Assembly: GCA_017312345.1 (NCBI GenBank)
Contig: BLAA01000001.1
Location: 1,116,001-1,180,000 of the forward strand
Source: Candidatus Denitrolinea symbiosum
Lineage (GTDB): Bacteria > Chloroflexota > Anaerolineae > Anaerolineales > Villigracilaceae
Direction of reading: 5' to 3'
Length of the DNA stretch: 64,000 nucleotides
Shown: piece by piece, positions 33,960 to 42,203 of the stretch
Position numbering within the stretch: the stretch's first letter is position 1
How the letters are laid out: each line of letters opens with the position of its first letter
The notes under the pieces: model-generated
Told to the model about the DNA's origin: nothing
Databases searched by the model: none
What the model saw: the letters and a program-made list of their open reading frames with translations, nothing else
Program-made: the position numbers and the translations under genes

Positions 33960-36900
33960 ATGAAAAGAAATTCTCTGACTTTTCTCGCGATCCTCATATT
34001 TCTATTCTCGCTATCGGGGTTTGGGGGTAACCTCGCGCAGGCAGATTCCGAATCCGTCACTTTCGCCGTAATCGGCGACTATGGATCGGCCCAGGCCGGC
34101 TACAGCGGCGCGGCGGCGGTCGCGGGCATGGTGGCCGGATGGGATCCCGACTTCATCCTCACGACCGGGGACAATTATTATTCCCAGGCCGGCGGGGATA
34201 ATCAAACTGCGTTCGATATTTCTGTAGGCCAGTATTACTGCGATTTTCTGAAGGACATCTCCACGGTCGGGACGTTTTGCCCGAGCGGCAACGCCTCTGT
34301 GAATCGCTTTTTCCCTTCCGTCGGCGATCATGAGTTGGAAGACCTGGAAGCTCCGCAGGAGATCATCCCTCACACCTACCTGGACTATTTCAACCTGCCG
34401 GGCGTGGATTTTGCCAGCACAACCAACAACGAGCGTTATTATGACTTTGTGCAAGGCCCGGTGCATTTCTTTGTGCTGAACAGTTTTTGGGGCGATCCCG
34501 ACAGGGCGGAGATACCCTCGGCGCAGGCGAATTGGTTGAAAACGCAATTGAAGGCCTCCGCCTCCACCTGGAATGTCGTGTATTTCCACCAAACTCCCTA
34601 TTCTTCCGGAAGCACGCATGGGGGGACCACGCGGATGCAATGGCCGTTCGCCGAATGGGGCGCGGACGTTGTGATCGCCGGGCATGAGCATAACTATGAG
34701 CGCATTCATCGCGACGGGATCGTGTATTTCGTCAACGGCCTGGGCGGGGGATTTATCTATCCGTTCGGCAGTCCGATCGAAGGGAGTGAGTTCCGCTTTA
34801 CCGGCTTTCACGGCGCCCAGCGCGTGATCGCCACTGAAACCTCCCTGACCTTCGAGTTCCACTCCATTCAAAATGGCGGCACGCTGGTGGATTCTCATAC
34901 CATCACCACGCCGCACGTCCCTCCAACGCCCAACCCGGCCAGCGTCAGCGGCTGGCGTTCGCCCTCCGGACAGACCGCCATCTCATCCTCCGCCGGGGAT
35001 AATAACGGCTTCGAAATAGATCCCGTCAACGCCTTCAGCGACGACAGCCTGTTCGCGCTGGACATGAACAGCGGGACCGACATCTCCACGATCTGCGCCA
35101 GCCCTGAAAAGGACAAACACCGGTTCACTAACTTCAACCTCTCCATCTCCCCCGGAGCGGTCATTCAAGGCATAGAAGTCCGCCTGGACGCGCTGGTTGA
35201 TGCGCTGGCAGGACTGCCGCGCATGTGCGTCTCGCTTTCGTCGAACAACGGCTCGAGTTGGAGCGTTCCATCCGTCGCTTCCATGTCCATTACGCCCGTG
35301 TTATCCGCCTCGGAGTTCACCTATATTCTGGGCGGACCGGATAACCTGTGGGACCGCGCCTGGACGCCGGGCGATTTTGCCAACGGAAGTTTTGCTGTCC
35401 GCATCACGAACATGGCTAGCGACATGGATCGGGACTTCTCGCTGGATTGGGTGGCGGTCAACGTGTATTACCAGGCCGCGACCCCCACGCCGACGGACAT
35501 GTTCACGTCCACGCCGACGTCCACACCGACGGACACGCCAACGAATACGCCAACATCAACGAATACGCCGACGAACACGCCGACGTCCACGCCAACGAAC
35601 ACGCCGACAAACACGCCGACAAACACGCCAACATCAACGAATACGCCGACGGACACGCCAACGAATACGCCAACATCAACGAATACGCCGACGAACACGC
35701 CGACGTCCACGCCAACGAACACGCCGACAAACACGCCGACAAACACGCCAACATCAACGAATACGCCGACGTCCACGCCAACGAATACGCCAACGTCTAC
35801 GCCGACGAACACGCCGACAAACACGCCGACGTCCACGCCAACGTCTACGCCGACAAACACGCCGACGTCCACGCCGACGAACACGCCGACGTCCACGCCA
35901 ACGAATACGCCAACGAATACGCCAACGTCTACGCCGACGAACACGCCAACGTCCACGCCGACGAACACGCCAACGTCTACGCCGCTTCCCGCAGGAACGC
36001 CTGTGCTAGTCTCTCCGATTAGCGGGATATTGCTCTCATCCCTGACGCCCACCCTGGTTTGGCAGGAGTCGTCGCCGGCCGCGCAAAGATACCAGGCGCA
36101 AATCGCCACCACGAGCCTGTTCACCTCAGTGATATGGGACAAAAATGAGGCAATCTCTTCCCAACCGCCAGACGGAGCGACGTTGCAGCCGGGAATGCGC
36201 TATTACTGGCGCGTGCGCGCCTTCAACAGCGGCGACGTCCCCAGCGATTGGTCCGCCACAAGCGATTTCAGAACGCCTCTCCAATCCCCTCTCCTGCGGA
36301 TTCCCCAGGCGGCGCAAAAACTAAAGACCGACCGTCCCGCCTTCGATTGGACGGACGTGGACGGCGCCACCCGTTATCAATTCCAGGTTTCGACGGCGCT
36401 CAATTTCAAAACCACCCTGCTCGACGTTACCGCGACGAACTCCTCCTACCAGACGCTCCGCGACCTGCCGCAGAACAAAGTCCTCTACTGGCGCGTGCGG
36501 GCGAGTTCGCCCGATGTGACCGGGCCCTGGTCCGCGGCGCGGAAATTCACCAGCGGAAACCCGCCCTCGGTCCCCGCGCTCCTTTCTCCCGCCAATAATT
36601 CGGTTGTCCGAAATTCCATGCCCACGCTCGATTGGTCCAACAGCAGCGTGCCGTTTGGCGTGACGTTCAGCCGTTACCAGATTCAGGTGTCCACGCAAAG
36701 GAATTTTTCCACGCTCGTCGTGAATCGCAATCAAAAGGGGATCGCCTCGTCGAGTTACAAGTTTGGCGCCAAATTGTCGCCTAATACCACATACTACTGG
36801 CGCGTGCGTTCCTTCAGCGCGCAGGGACATTTCTCCGCCTGGTCCAAAGTGTTTACCTTCCGCACCGCGTCGTTCTCCAGCGATCTGTCCGCGCCGGGCG

Positions 36901-36965
36901 ACGCGCGCTCGCCAAACCCGAGAGAAGAGATTCCGATCCTCCCGCCCCGCGTGAAACCGATATAA
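33960..36965 (+). CDS. Secreted metallophosphatase with Thr-Pro repeat and fibronectin-like domains
   Basis: A 1001-residue exported protein. A signal peptide (residues ~1-26) precedes a calcineurin-like phosphatase domain: GDYGSA, TTGDNYY, GDHE, a YFHQTPY stretch and a GHEHNYER motif are the metal ligands of purple-acid or alkaline-phosphatase-like enzymes. Then come a beta-sandwich region (about 320-505), a 165-residue (T-P-x)n linker (about 510-675) and three fibronectin-like repeats with WRVRA motifs. Start ATG at 33960; the GTG-like upstream frame is not coding. It likely acts on organic phosphate outside the cell. Confidence 0.85.
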   Translation: MKRNSLTFLAILIFLFSLSGFGGNLAQADSESVTFAVIGDYGSAQAGYSGAAAVAGMVAGWDPDFILTTGDNYYSQAGGDNQTAFDISVGQYYCDFLKDISTVGTFCPSGNASVNRFFPSVGDHELEDLEAPQEIIPHTYLDYFNLPGVDFASTTNNERYYDFVQGPVHFFVLNSFWGDPDRAEIPSAQANWLKTQLKASASTWNVVYFHQTPYSSGSTHGGTTRMQWPFAEWGADVVIAGHEHNYERIHRDGIVYFVNGLGGGFIYPFGSPIEGSEFRFTGFHGAQRVIATETSLTFEFHSIQNGGTLVDSHTITTPHVPPTPNPASVSGWRSPSGQTAISSSAGDNNGFEIDPVNAFSDDSLFALDMNSGTDISTICASPEKDKHRFTNFNLSISPGAVIQGIEVRLDALVDALAGLPRMCVSLSSNNGSSWSVPSVASMSITPVLSASEFTYILGGPDNLWDRAWTPGDFANGSFAVRITNMASDMDRDFSLDWVAVNVYYQAATPTPTDMFTSTPTSTPTDTPTNTPTSTNTPTNTPTSTPTNTPTNTPTNTPTSTNTPTDTPTNTPTSTNTPTNTPTSTPTNTPTNTPTNTPTSTNTPTSTPTNTPTSTPTNTPTNTPTSTPTSTPTNTPTSTPTNTPTSTPTNTPTNTPTSTPTNTPTSTPTNTPTSTPLPAGTPVLVSPISGILLSSLTPTLVWQESSPAAQRYQAQIATTSLFTSVIWDKNEAISSQPPDGATLQPGMRYYWRVRAFNSGDVPSDWSATSDFRTPLQSPLLRIPQAAQKLKTDRPAFDWTDVDGATRYQFQVSTALNFKTTLLDVTATNSSYQTLRDLPQNKVLYWRVRASSPDVTGPWSAARKFTSGNPPSVPALLSPANNSVVRNSMPTLDWSNSSVPFGVTFSRYQIQVSTQRNFSTLVVNRNQKGIASSSYKFGAKLSPNTTYYWRVRSFSAQGHFSAWSKVFTFRTASFSSDLSAPGDARSPNPREEIPILPPRVKPI
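35487..35990 (+). repeat. Thr-Pro coding tandem repeat with a 120-bp duplication
   Basis: About 500 bp of ACGCCGACGAAC-like 6- and 12-bp units encode T-P-T-N/S/D. The segment at 35529-35648 is repeated exactly at 35649-35768, a 120-bp higher-order duplication, which indicates recent expansion. All three forward frames and one reverse frame are open here because of the low complexity, so overlapping readings are artefacts. Confidence 0.9.
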
Positions 36966-36968
36966 GAA

Positions 36969-36996
36969 AACGGCCAGGCTGAAAAACCTGGCCGTT
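36969..36996. terminator. Terminator shared by the phosphatase and jag genes
   Basis: AACGGCCAGG, loop, CCTGGCCGTT: 10-bp stem. It ends the phosphatase gene; on the reverse strand it follows jag by about 30 bases. Confidence 0.75.
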
Positions 36997-37023
36997 CGAT
37001 TCGTCGGGCTATAAAAGAGACTC

Positions 37024-37767
37024 TTATTCCTTCGGGACGATCGTCACTTTGCGGCGGGGCTCATCGCCCACGCTCTCGGTCGTCACCGCGGGATGCCCCT
37101 GCAATTCCATGTGAACGATCCTGCGCTCGGCGGCGCTCATCGGCTCCAGCGCCACGCGGCGTCCCATCTTCATGGCCTGGTCGGCCATGCGCTGCGCCAT
37201 CTGCCGCAGTTGCTTTTCGCGGCGGGCGCGGTACCCTTCCACGTCCACCACAAGCTGCACAAACTGATCCGTCCCCTTGCCGACGATCAGGCTGGCGATA
37301 TATTGAAAGGCGTTGAGCGTCTCGGCGTGACGCCCGATCAACGCGCTCAAGTCGCGGCCGCGCACGTCGACGCGGATGGACCGGCGGTCAGGCTTGTCGC
37401 TTTCGTCGAAATGCGCCGAGACCTGCGCCTCCAGTCCCATGAGATGCAGGATCTTCGAGACGACCGACTCAGCCTGCTCGAGGATGGGATCGTGCGCGGA
37501 CGCCGCGGCGGCCGGGGAAACGGGAGCCGCTTCACGGTCCGGACTGGAGGCGGGCGCGGCCTTCGAGAGAGCGGGCGCGCCGCCCGGTCCGCCCACCGTC
37601 AAGCGGACGCGCACCTGCCGTCCGCCCATCCCAAAGAGACCTTTCGAGCCGGCGTCCAGCACTTCCACAGAAACGTCGGCGGCGGTCAGGCCCAGTTGTT
37701 CGAGGCCCTTGGCGATGGCCTCTTCAACAGTCGGGGCGATGATTTCGAGCGTGGGGCGTTCGTCCAT
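37024..37767 (-). CDS. jag: RNA-binding protein Jag/KhpB
   Basis: A 247-residue protein with the Jag N-terminal domain (EIIAPTVEEAIAKGLEQLGL), a KH domain (about 125-180, with VDVRGRDLSALIGRHAETL) and an R3H domain (MSAAERRIVHMELQGHP). It binds RNA and influences cell division and envelope homeostasis. It follows yidC, the classic arrangement of the rpmH-rnpA-yidD-yidC-jag cluster. Confidence 0.93.
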   Translation of the reverse strand: MDERPTLEIIAPTVEEAIAKGLEQLGLTAADVSVEVLDAGSKGLFGMGGRQVRVRLTVGGPGGAPALSKAAPASSPDREAAPVSPAAAASAHDPILEQAESVVSKILHLMGLEAQVSAHFDESDKPDRRSIRVDVRGRDLSALIGRHAETLNAFQYIASLIVGKGTDQFVQLVVDVEGYRARREKQLRQMAQRMADQAMKMGRRVALEPMSAAERRIVHMELQGHPAVTTESVGDEPRRKVTIVPKE

Positions 37768-37777
37768 AAAGTCCTCG

Positions 37778-38584
37778 TTATTTTTTGGCCGCGGCGGGTT
37801 TGTTGCCGCCAGGCAGGAGATTACGCCAGTTGGCGCGGCCCATCATGGCGTATTGGGCGATGCCAAGCAGGTTGCTGACGATGAAATAGACCGCCAGGCC
37901 GGATGAAAAGTTGAGCGCGAACCAGCCGAGCAGGAGGGGCATGTAGATGGACATCATGCCGCTCATGGCCGCAGACTGGTCGTTGGGATTGGTGGTCGGC
38001 GGGGTCGTGAGTTTGGTCTGGATGTAGGTGGTGAGGGCCACGATGACGGCGAGGGTGGGGAAGCCGTTGGGGAGCCAGGAGATGGCAATGGGCAGCGCGA
38101 TACCCTCGGGGCGGCCGAGGTCCATCCACAGAAATTTGCTGTCGAGCGGGATGAGTTTGGACACGTCGAGGAAGGAGCCGATGCTGCGCGTCAGTTGCAG
38201 GAGGGCGAGCGGGGAACTGGCGAGGGAGCGCGTGATGCTCTGGTACAGCGCGAAGATGACCGGGAGCTGGATGAGGGTGGGCAGGCAGGAGGAGAAGGGG
38301 TTGATGCCTTTTTCCTTATAGATGCGCATTTGTTCCTGCGCCAGTTTTTCCTTGTCCTTGGCGTATTTCTTCTGGATGGCCTGCCAATCCTTGTCGTTTT
38401 GCAGGTCTTGCATGGCTTTGGCGCTTTTCAGCTGCGCGCCGTTGAGCGGCCAGGTGACGAGACGGATGAGGATGGTGAAGAGGATGATGGCGATTCCGAA
38501 CGCGCCGGGAATGCTGGAGAGCAGGCTGTAGATCCACAGCAGGATGTTGACGAAGATCGAAACGAAAAGGTCCCAGGGTGACAT
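37778..38584 (-). CDS. yidC: Membrane protein insertase YidC/Oxa1
   Basis: A 268-residue insertase of the Gram-positive type, without a large periplasmic domain. Five membrane segments include IYSLLSSIPGAFGIAIILFT and the conserved positive residue region around RLVTWPLN. The cytoplasmic hairpin (KYAKDKEKLAQEQMRIYKEKG) and the ending AAAKK fit the family. It inserts membrane proteins such as F1Fo subunits, with or without SecYEG. The start ATG at 38584 follows the upstream propeller gene closely. Confidence 0.93.
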   Translation of the reverse strand: MSPWDLFVSIFVNILLWIYSLLSSIPGAFGIAIILFTILIRLVTWPLNGAQLKSAKAMQDLQNDKDWQAIQKKYAKDKEKLAQEQMRIYKEKGINPFSSCLPTLIQLPVIFALYQSITRSLASSPLALLQLTRSIGSFLDVSKLIPLDSKFLWMDLGRPEGIALPIAISWLPNGFPTLAVIVALTTYIQTKLTTPPTTNPNDQSAAMSGMMSIYMPLLLGWFALNFSSGLAVYFIVSNLLGIAQYAMMGRANWRNLLPGGNKPAAAKK

Positions 38585-38591
38585 GTTGCCT

Positions 38592-39677
38592 CTATTTCTG
38601 CGGGGAGAACGACCAGGCTTGTTTGCCGTCCTTATCCAGCGCGATCAGGAGGGATGAATCGCTTTGGAAAGGCGCGACCAGGATCAGGTCTCCAGCCGCT
38701 ACCGGCGCGGTGTACAGTTTGGCGGTCAGTTGTTCCAGGCTGAAGGGGTTGGTCTCGCCGGGCTTGAGGGAATAAACGGTCCCGTTTTCGGTGACGAAGA
38801 CGATATGGCCGTCCACGAGGATGGGGCTGGCGAGGATGGCGCCGTCGGGTTGGAAGGACGCGAGGATCTTTCCGTCCGCGGCGTTCATCTCATAAAAATT
38901 GCCGCCGAGGTCGCCGAAGTACAGCGTCCCGTCCACGAGCAGGGGCGCGCCCCAGACCCACGATTGGACGGGGGCGATCCACGCGGGAGTCCCGTCGGAG
39001 ACGTCCATGGCGACCATGGCCGAATCGAAGGAGCCGACGTAGAAATATTTCCCGTCTGAGACGCCGCCGCCGGGGATGGCCCCGCCGAGGACGTGGCTGG
39101 TCTGTTCTTTGAGAGTCTTCACGTCCAGGAAGTGAACGTTGTGGTCGAGAGAAGGGACGATAAGCCGCTCGCCGGCGAGGATCGGCTGCGACCAGAGTTT
39201 ACCGCCCAGCGGGACGGTACCGGTCAACTTGTCTTCGCCCGGGATGGAGAGGTCGAAGACGTAGAGGTTGCCGTCGGCGTTGGGGGCGTAGACGATGTCG
39301 CCGACAACGAGGGGCGTCGCCACCCAGTGGTCTTTCGCGCCGGTGAAGGTCCAGGTGACGCGGTTGGCGTCGTCCGCTTTGGGGTCGAGACGGAAGAGGG
39401 CGTAGTCGTTGGCGGCGGAACCGACCAGCAATTGTCCGTCCGCTGTGAAGGCCGGGTTGGAGTAGAAGACCGATTTGGAGGCGCTCGAAAAATCCCAGAG
39501 TTTTGCGCCGTCGCTGAGACGGACGGCGTGGATGATCGAACCGTTGGTCAGGTAGGCGGCGTTATCGTCCGCGGCCAGGCCGGGCCATGTGACGGCGGGA
39601 GGCGTCCCGCCGCAGGCGCTGAGAGAGAGGGCCAGCAGGGCAAGCGACAGGAGCAGGATCAGGCGGTTGGGTTTCAT
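38592..39677 (-). CDS. PQQ-type beta-propeller lipoprotein
   Basis: A 361-residue lipoprotein (lipobox LSLSAC, Cys near residue 22) of repeated WD-like or PQQ-like blades (VGDIVYAPNADGNLYVFD, VDGTLYFGDLGGNFYEMNA, VDGHIVFVTENGTVYSLKP), each with an aromatic-Trp or Tyr at the blade end. It resembles BamB-like propellers. It is inserted between yidD and yidC, genes that are usually adjacent. The gap to yidC is 7 bases, so they are coupled. A helper role in membrane protein insertion is an inference from position. Confidence 0.75.
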   Translation of the reverse strand: MKPNRLILLLSLALLALSLSACGGTPPAVTWPGLAADDNAAYLTNGSIIHAVRLSDGAKLWDFSSASKSVFYSNPAFTADGQLLVGSAANDYALFRLDPKADDANRVTWTFTGAKDHWVATPLVVGDIVYAPNADGNLYVFDLSIPGEDKLTGTVPLGGKLWSQPILAGERLIVPSLDHNVHFLDVKTLKEQTSHVLGGAIPGGGVSDGKYFYVGSFDSAMVAMDVSDGTPAWIAPVQSWVWGAPLLVDGTLYFGDLGGNFYEMNAADGKILASFQPDGAILASPILVDGHIVFVTENGTVYSLKPGETNPFSLEQLTAKLYTAPVAAGDLILVAPFQSDSSLLIALDKDGKQAWSFSPQK

Positions 39678-39693
39678 TGGAAAAAGATTTCTC

Positions 39694-39987
39694 CTAGGGA
39701 ACGGGGTCGTACCCCCCGGGATTGAACGGGTTGCATCGCAGGATGCGCCAGACCGCCATGAAAAATCCCTTGAACGCGCCGTGTTTATAGACGGCCTGGT
39801 ATCCGTAATGCGAACAGGACGGGTAGAAGCGGCAGGTGTCGGCGGGCAGGGCCCGCGAGAGGGTCATCTGGTAGAGGCGGAAGAGGGAAAGCAGGAGGAG
39901 GCGCGGCAGGTTTGCCAGCGTGCGCGGCAGGTCGCGCAGGCGCGGCTCGTTGGGATAGTCTCGAGGCAGGTAAAATTCAGGTTGCAT
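39694..39987 (-). CDS. yidD: Membrane protein insertion efficiency factor YidD
   Basis: A 97-residue protein whose core ([21 protein letters not shown] ... [17 protein letters not shown]) is the YidD family signature, with its conserved Cys residues. A 33-residue N-terminal extension is longer than in most YidD. It overlaps rnpA by 11 bases. It aids YidC-mediated insertion. Start ATG at 39987. Confidence 0.92.
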   Translation of the reverse strand: MQPEFYLPRDYPNEPRLRDLPRTLANLPRLLLLSLFRLYQMTLSRALPADTCRFYPSCSHYGYQAVYKHGAFKGFFMAVWRILRCNPFNPGGYDPVP

Positions 39988-40327
39988 CGGAAGCGAGTAT
40001 CAGTCCGGCGCGGAAGAGCAGGGAGCGGATGGCGGCGCGCGCGGGTTCGAGCGTGGATTCGGCCAGGGGTCGGCGGGCGACGAGGAGCAGGTCGAAACCC
40101 GGCGCGAGGTCCGTCAGGAGGCTTCGCATGGCGGCTCGCAGCAGGCGTTTGGCGCGGTTACGCTGCACGGCGCGCCCGACCGTCTTCCCGGCGGCGATTC
40201 CCACGCGGACCGTCGGGCTGTCCACGGGTTGGACAATCAAGACAACAAGCGGGTGAGCATAAGACTTGCCGAGGCGCCGCACCCGCTTGAAATCGGAAGA
40301 TCGGGTTAGACGGAATTTCTGCTGCAA
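39977..40327 (-). CDS. rnpA: Ribonuclease P protein component
   Basis: A 116-residue basic protein that, with the RNA subunit, removes the 5' leader of tRNA precursors. Sequence [19 protein letters not shown] at the start and [21 protein letters not shown] (the RNR motif) are diagnostic. There is no ATG; TTG at 40327 is the likely start. It overlaps yidD and lies 48 bases after rpmH. Confidence 0.92.
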   Translation of the reverse strand: MQQKFRLTRSSDFKRVRRLGKSYAHPLVVLIVQPVDSPTVRVGIAAGKTVGRAVQRNRAKRLLRAAMRSLLTDLAPGFDLLLVARRPLAESTLEPARAAIRSLLFRAGLILASDAT

Positions 40328-40375
40328 CCGCGTTACCCATTGGTGATTGCCGGGGGAATCAGCCCCGCCCGCGAG

Positions 40376-40546
40376 CTACCAGCGCGTCCGTTTGACATGC
40401 TGGTTGGAAGTTGTGGCGAGTTTGTAGCGTCCCTTCAGGCGGCGGCGCTTCAGGACTTTGCGGCCGTCGGCTGTAGCCATGCGCTGACGGAAACCGTGCA
40501 CGCGCACGCGGCGGCGGATCTTGGGCTGGTAAGTTCGTTTGGGCAT
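40376..40546 (-). CDS. rpmH: 50S ribosomal protein L34
   Basis: A 56-residue very basic protein beginning [19 protein letters not shown] and continuing [19 protein letters not shown], the bL34 signature, though longer at the C-terminus (KRTRW end) than the 44-47-residue average. ATG at 40546. First gene of the rpmH-rnpA-yidD-propeller-yidC-jag operon, with a strong promoter 86 bases upstream. Too short for a simple long-ORF scan, but the similarity is clear. Confidence 0.95.
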   Translation of the reverse strand: MPKRTYQPKIRRRVRVHGFRQRMATADGRKVLKRRRLKGRYKLATTSNQHVKRTRW

Positions 40547-40631
40547 GATTCGTTCCTCATTCGTAAAAATGCAACTCCCCGGAGGAAGCTGTTGGCAGTT
40601 TAAAATCCGCTTCGAGGCGGACAGGCACGGG

Positions 40632-40661
40632 ATTATACCGTATGGGTGCGGATTCGGTCAA
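40632..40661 (-). promoter_or_regulatory. Sigma-70 promoter of the rpmH operon
   Basis: On the reverse strand TTGACC (40661-40656), an 18-bp spacer and TATAAT (40637-40632), then an ~80-base leader to rpmH. No DnaA box (TTATNCACA) occurs in the 230-bp intergenic region, so there is no sign of the chromosomal origin often found next to rpmH. Confidence 0.75.
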
Positions 40662-40772
40662 TTTTGAATCGGGCGGGAGCGGATAATTTTTAATGCCGAG
40701 GGGCAAAGCCGCCAACGCTCGAGAGTCCTTTGCGGTTTTGCGCCTTCGTGACTTTGTGGCGAACCTGCCGGT

Positions 40773-41486
40773 TTAGCCGCTCTCTCGAGGCGAACCGGCT
40801 TTGCGGTCGCGCGTCGGGTAAACGGGATGCGCCAGCAGTTCGGCCAGTTTCCGAGCGCCTTCGGGGCTGGCAACGGCGATGATCTCGTCGTTTTCCATCA
40901 GGGCGCTGTCGCCGCGCGGCAGGGTCATCGCTCCGTCGCGGATAATGGCGGCCACTAGGCAGTGTTCGGCCAGTCCCATGTCCTTAAGTTTGACGCCGAT
41001 GCCCTTCGCGCCGGGCGGGACTTTTTCCTCCACCACGGCGTACTGCCCGCGGCGGATCTTGAAGAGGGTCATCATGTCGCCCAGCGACATTTCCTCCTGG
41101 ATGAGGTGCGCGAAGACGTCGGCGGCGTTCAGCGCCACATCCACGTTGAATTTTTCGTCGAAGAGCCAGGCGTTGTTGGGGTTGTTGACGCGGGCGATGG
41201 TGCGCGGGACGCCGAACATGTTTTTGGCGAGGAAGCACAGGACCAGGTTGTTCGGGTCTTCATTGGAGACGGCCGCCAGGACATGGGCTTGGCGGATGCC
41301 GGCCTGTTCGAGCGAGACCGGGTCAATGGGGTTTCCGTCGTAGATGACCTCTGTCGGAAGTTCCTGGTGCAGATGCGCCAGAAGGTGGCGGCGGTTTTCG
41401 ATCAGCCGCACTTTGTAATTCTGGTTGAGCAGGAGGTTGGCGAGACGGGCCCCTGTGCGTCCGCCCCCGGCAATGACGACAAACAT
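40773..41486 (-). CDS. RCK (TrkA/KtrA-type) potassium regulatory protein 2
   Basis: A 237-residue protein with an N-terminal Rossmann RCK_N domain (VIAGGGRTGARLANLLL, residues 4-20; ligand-binding strand SNEDPNNLV) and a C-terminal RCK_C domain (about 140-215; AIIRDGAMTLPRGDSALMENDEI). Such proteins gate Trk/Ktr K+ transporters in response to NAD(H), ATP or c-di-AMP. Its partner here is unclear because the only channel-like gene nearby is an APC-type permease. It follows the other RCK gene by one base. Confidence 0.88.
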   Translation of the reverse strand: MFVVIAGGGRTGARLANLLLNQNYKVRLIENRRHLLAHLHQELPTEVIYDGNPIDPVSLEQAGIRQAHVLAAVSNEDPNNLVLCFLAKNMFGVPRTIARVNNPNNAWLFDEKFNVDVALNAADVFAHLIQEEMSLGDMMTLFKIRRGQYAVVEEKVPPGAKGIGVKLKDMGLAEHCLVAAIIRDGAMTLPRGDSALMENDEIIAVASPEGARKLAELLAHPVYPTRDRKAGSPRESG

Positions 41487-41487
41487 C

Positions 41488-42150
41488 TCAGTCGCTCGCT
41501 TTCTTCGCGAGATACGCGGTTAAAAGATTGACGCCCTCGAAGGTGGCGCTGACGTTAAGCACGTCTCCGGTTTCCAGGAGCATGGAGGCTTCGGGCAGGC
41601 GCGAGCGGCCGGCGCGGGTGACGGCCACCGGGAAGCATCCCTGGACGCCGGAGAGCAGCTCGCTCAGGGCGCGTCCGTTCCAGGCTTCGGGGACCAGCAT
41701 TTCGTAGACCTCCACTTCGCCGTTGCCTGCGGAATAGACCACTTTTTGCAAGGGGCTGAGCAGGAATTCCTCCACGCGCTGCGCGCCCCAAAATGTGGAA
41801 CTGACGGTCTGCAAGCCAAAGGCCTCCACCACCACGCGCAGGTCGGGATCGTAATTGCGCGCCACGACGATCGGCACGTTGTAGAATGTACGGGCGGTAT
41901 GGGCCACCGCGACGTTGAGGGTGTCCAGGTTGGTGACGGCGGCCAGTCCATGCGCTTCGCGTATGCCCGCGCGTTCCAGCACGCCTTCGGCCAGGCCTTC
42001 GCCTTCCAGGGTGCGGCCGCGGAAATCGGGATGGAGGCGGTTGAAGGCTTCCTTGTTGTTGTCCACCGCCACCACATAGTGGCCGCTTTTGAACAGGCGG
42101 TAGCAAAGTTCAGAGCCGACGCGCCCGCAACCGACGATGACGAAATTCAT
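41488..42150 (-). CDS. RCK (TrkA/KtrA-type) potassium regulatory protein 1
   Basis: A 220-residue RCK protein: VIVGCGRVGSELCYRLF (residues 4-20), the acidic residue at the end of the second strand (VAVDNNK), and an RCK_C domain (about 135-205). Paralogous to the adjacent gene but only moderately similar; two RCK genes side by side suggest a hetero-oligomeric ring. It lies 53 bp after the KimA-like permease on the same strand. Confidence 0.88.
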   Translation of the reverse strand: MNFVIVGCGRVGSELCYRLFKSGHYVVAVDNNKEAFNRLHPDFRGRTLEGEGLAEGVLERAGIREAHGLAAVTNLDTLNVAVAHTARTFYNVPIVVARNYDPDLRVVVEAFGLQTVSSTFWGAQRVEEFLLSPLQKVVYSAGNGEVEVYEMLVPEAWNGRALSELLSGVQGCFPVAVTRAGRSRLPEASMLLETGDVLNVSATFEGVNLLTAYLAKKASD

Positions 42151-42203
42151 GGGGCTTACTCCTTCTTACGCTTTCTTTCTTGAATATGAAACGCCGGCGA
42201 CCG

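Noticed and set aside
35468..36142. A Val/Gly-rich open frame opposite the phosphatase Thr-Pro repeat
   Set aside because: It is a by-product of the low-complexity DNA, with no start or domain support.
40547..40772. Chromosomal origin next to rpmH
   Set aside because: No DnaA box or AT-rich unwinding repeat; dnaA is not adjacent.
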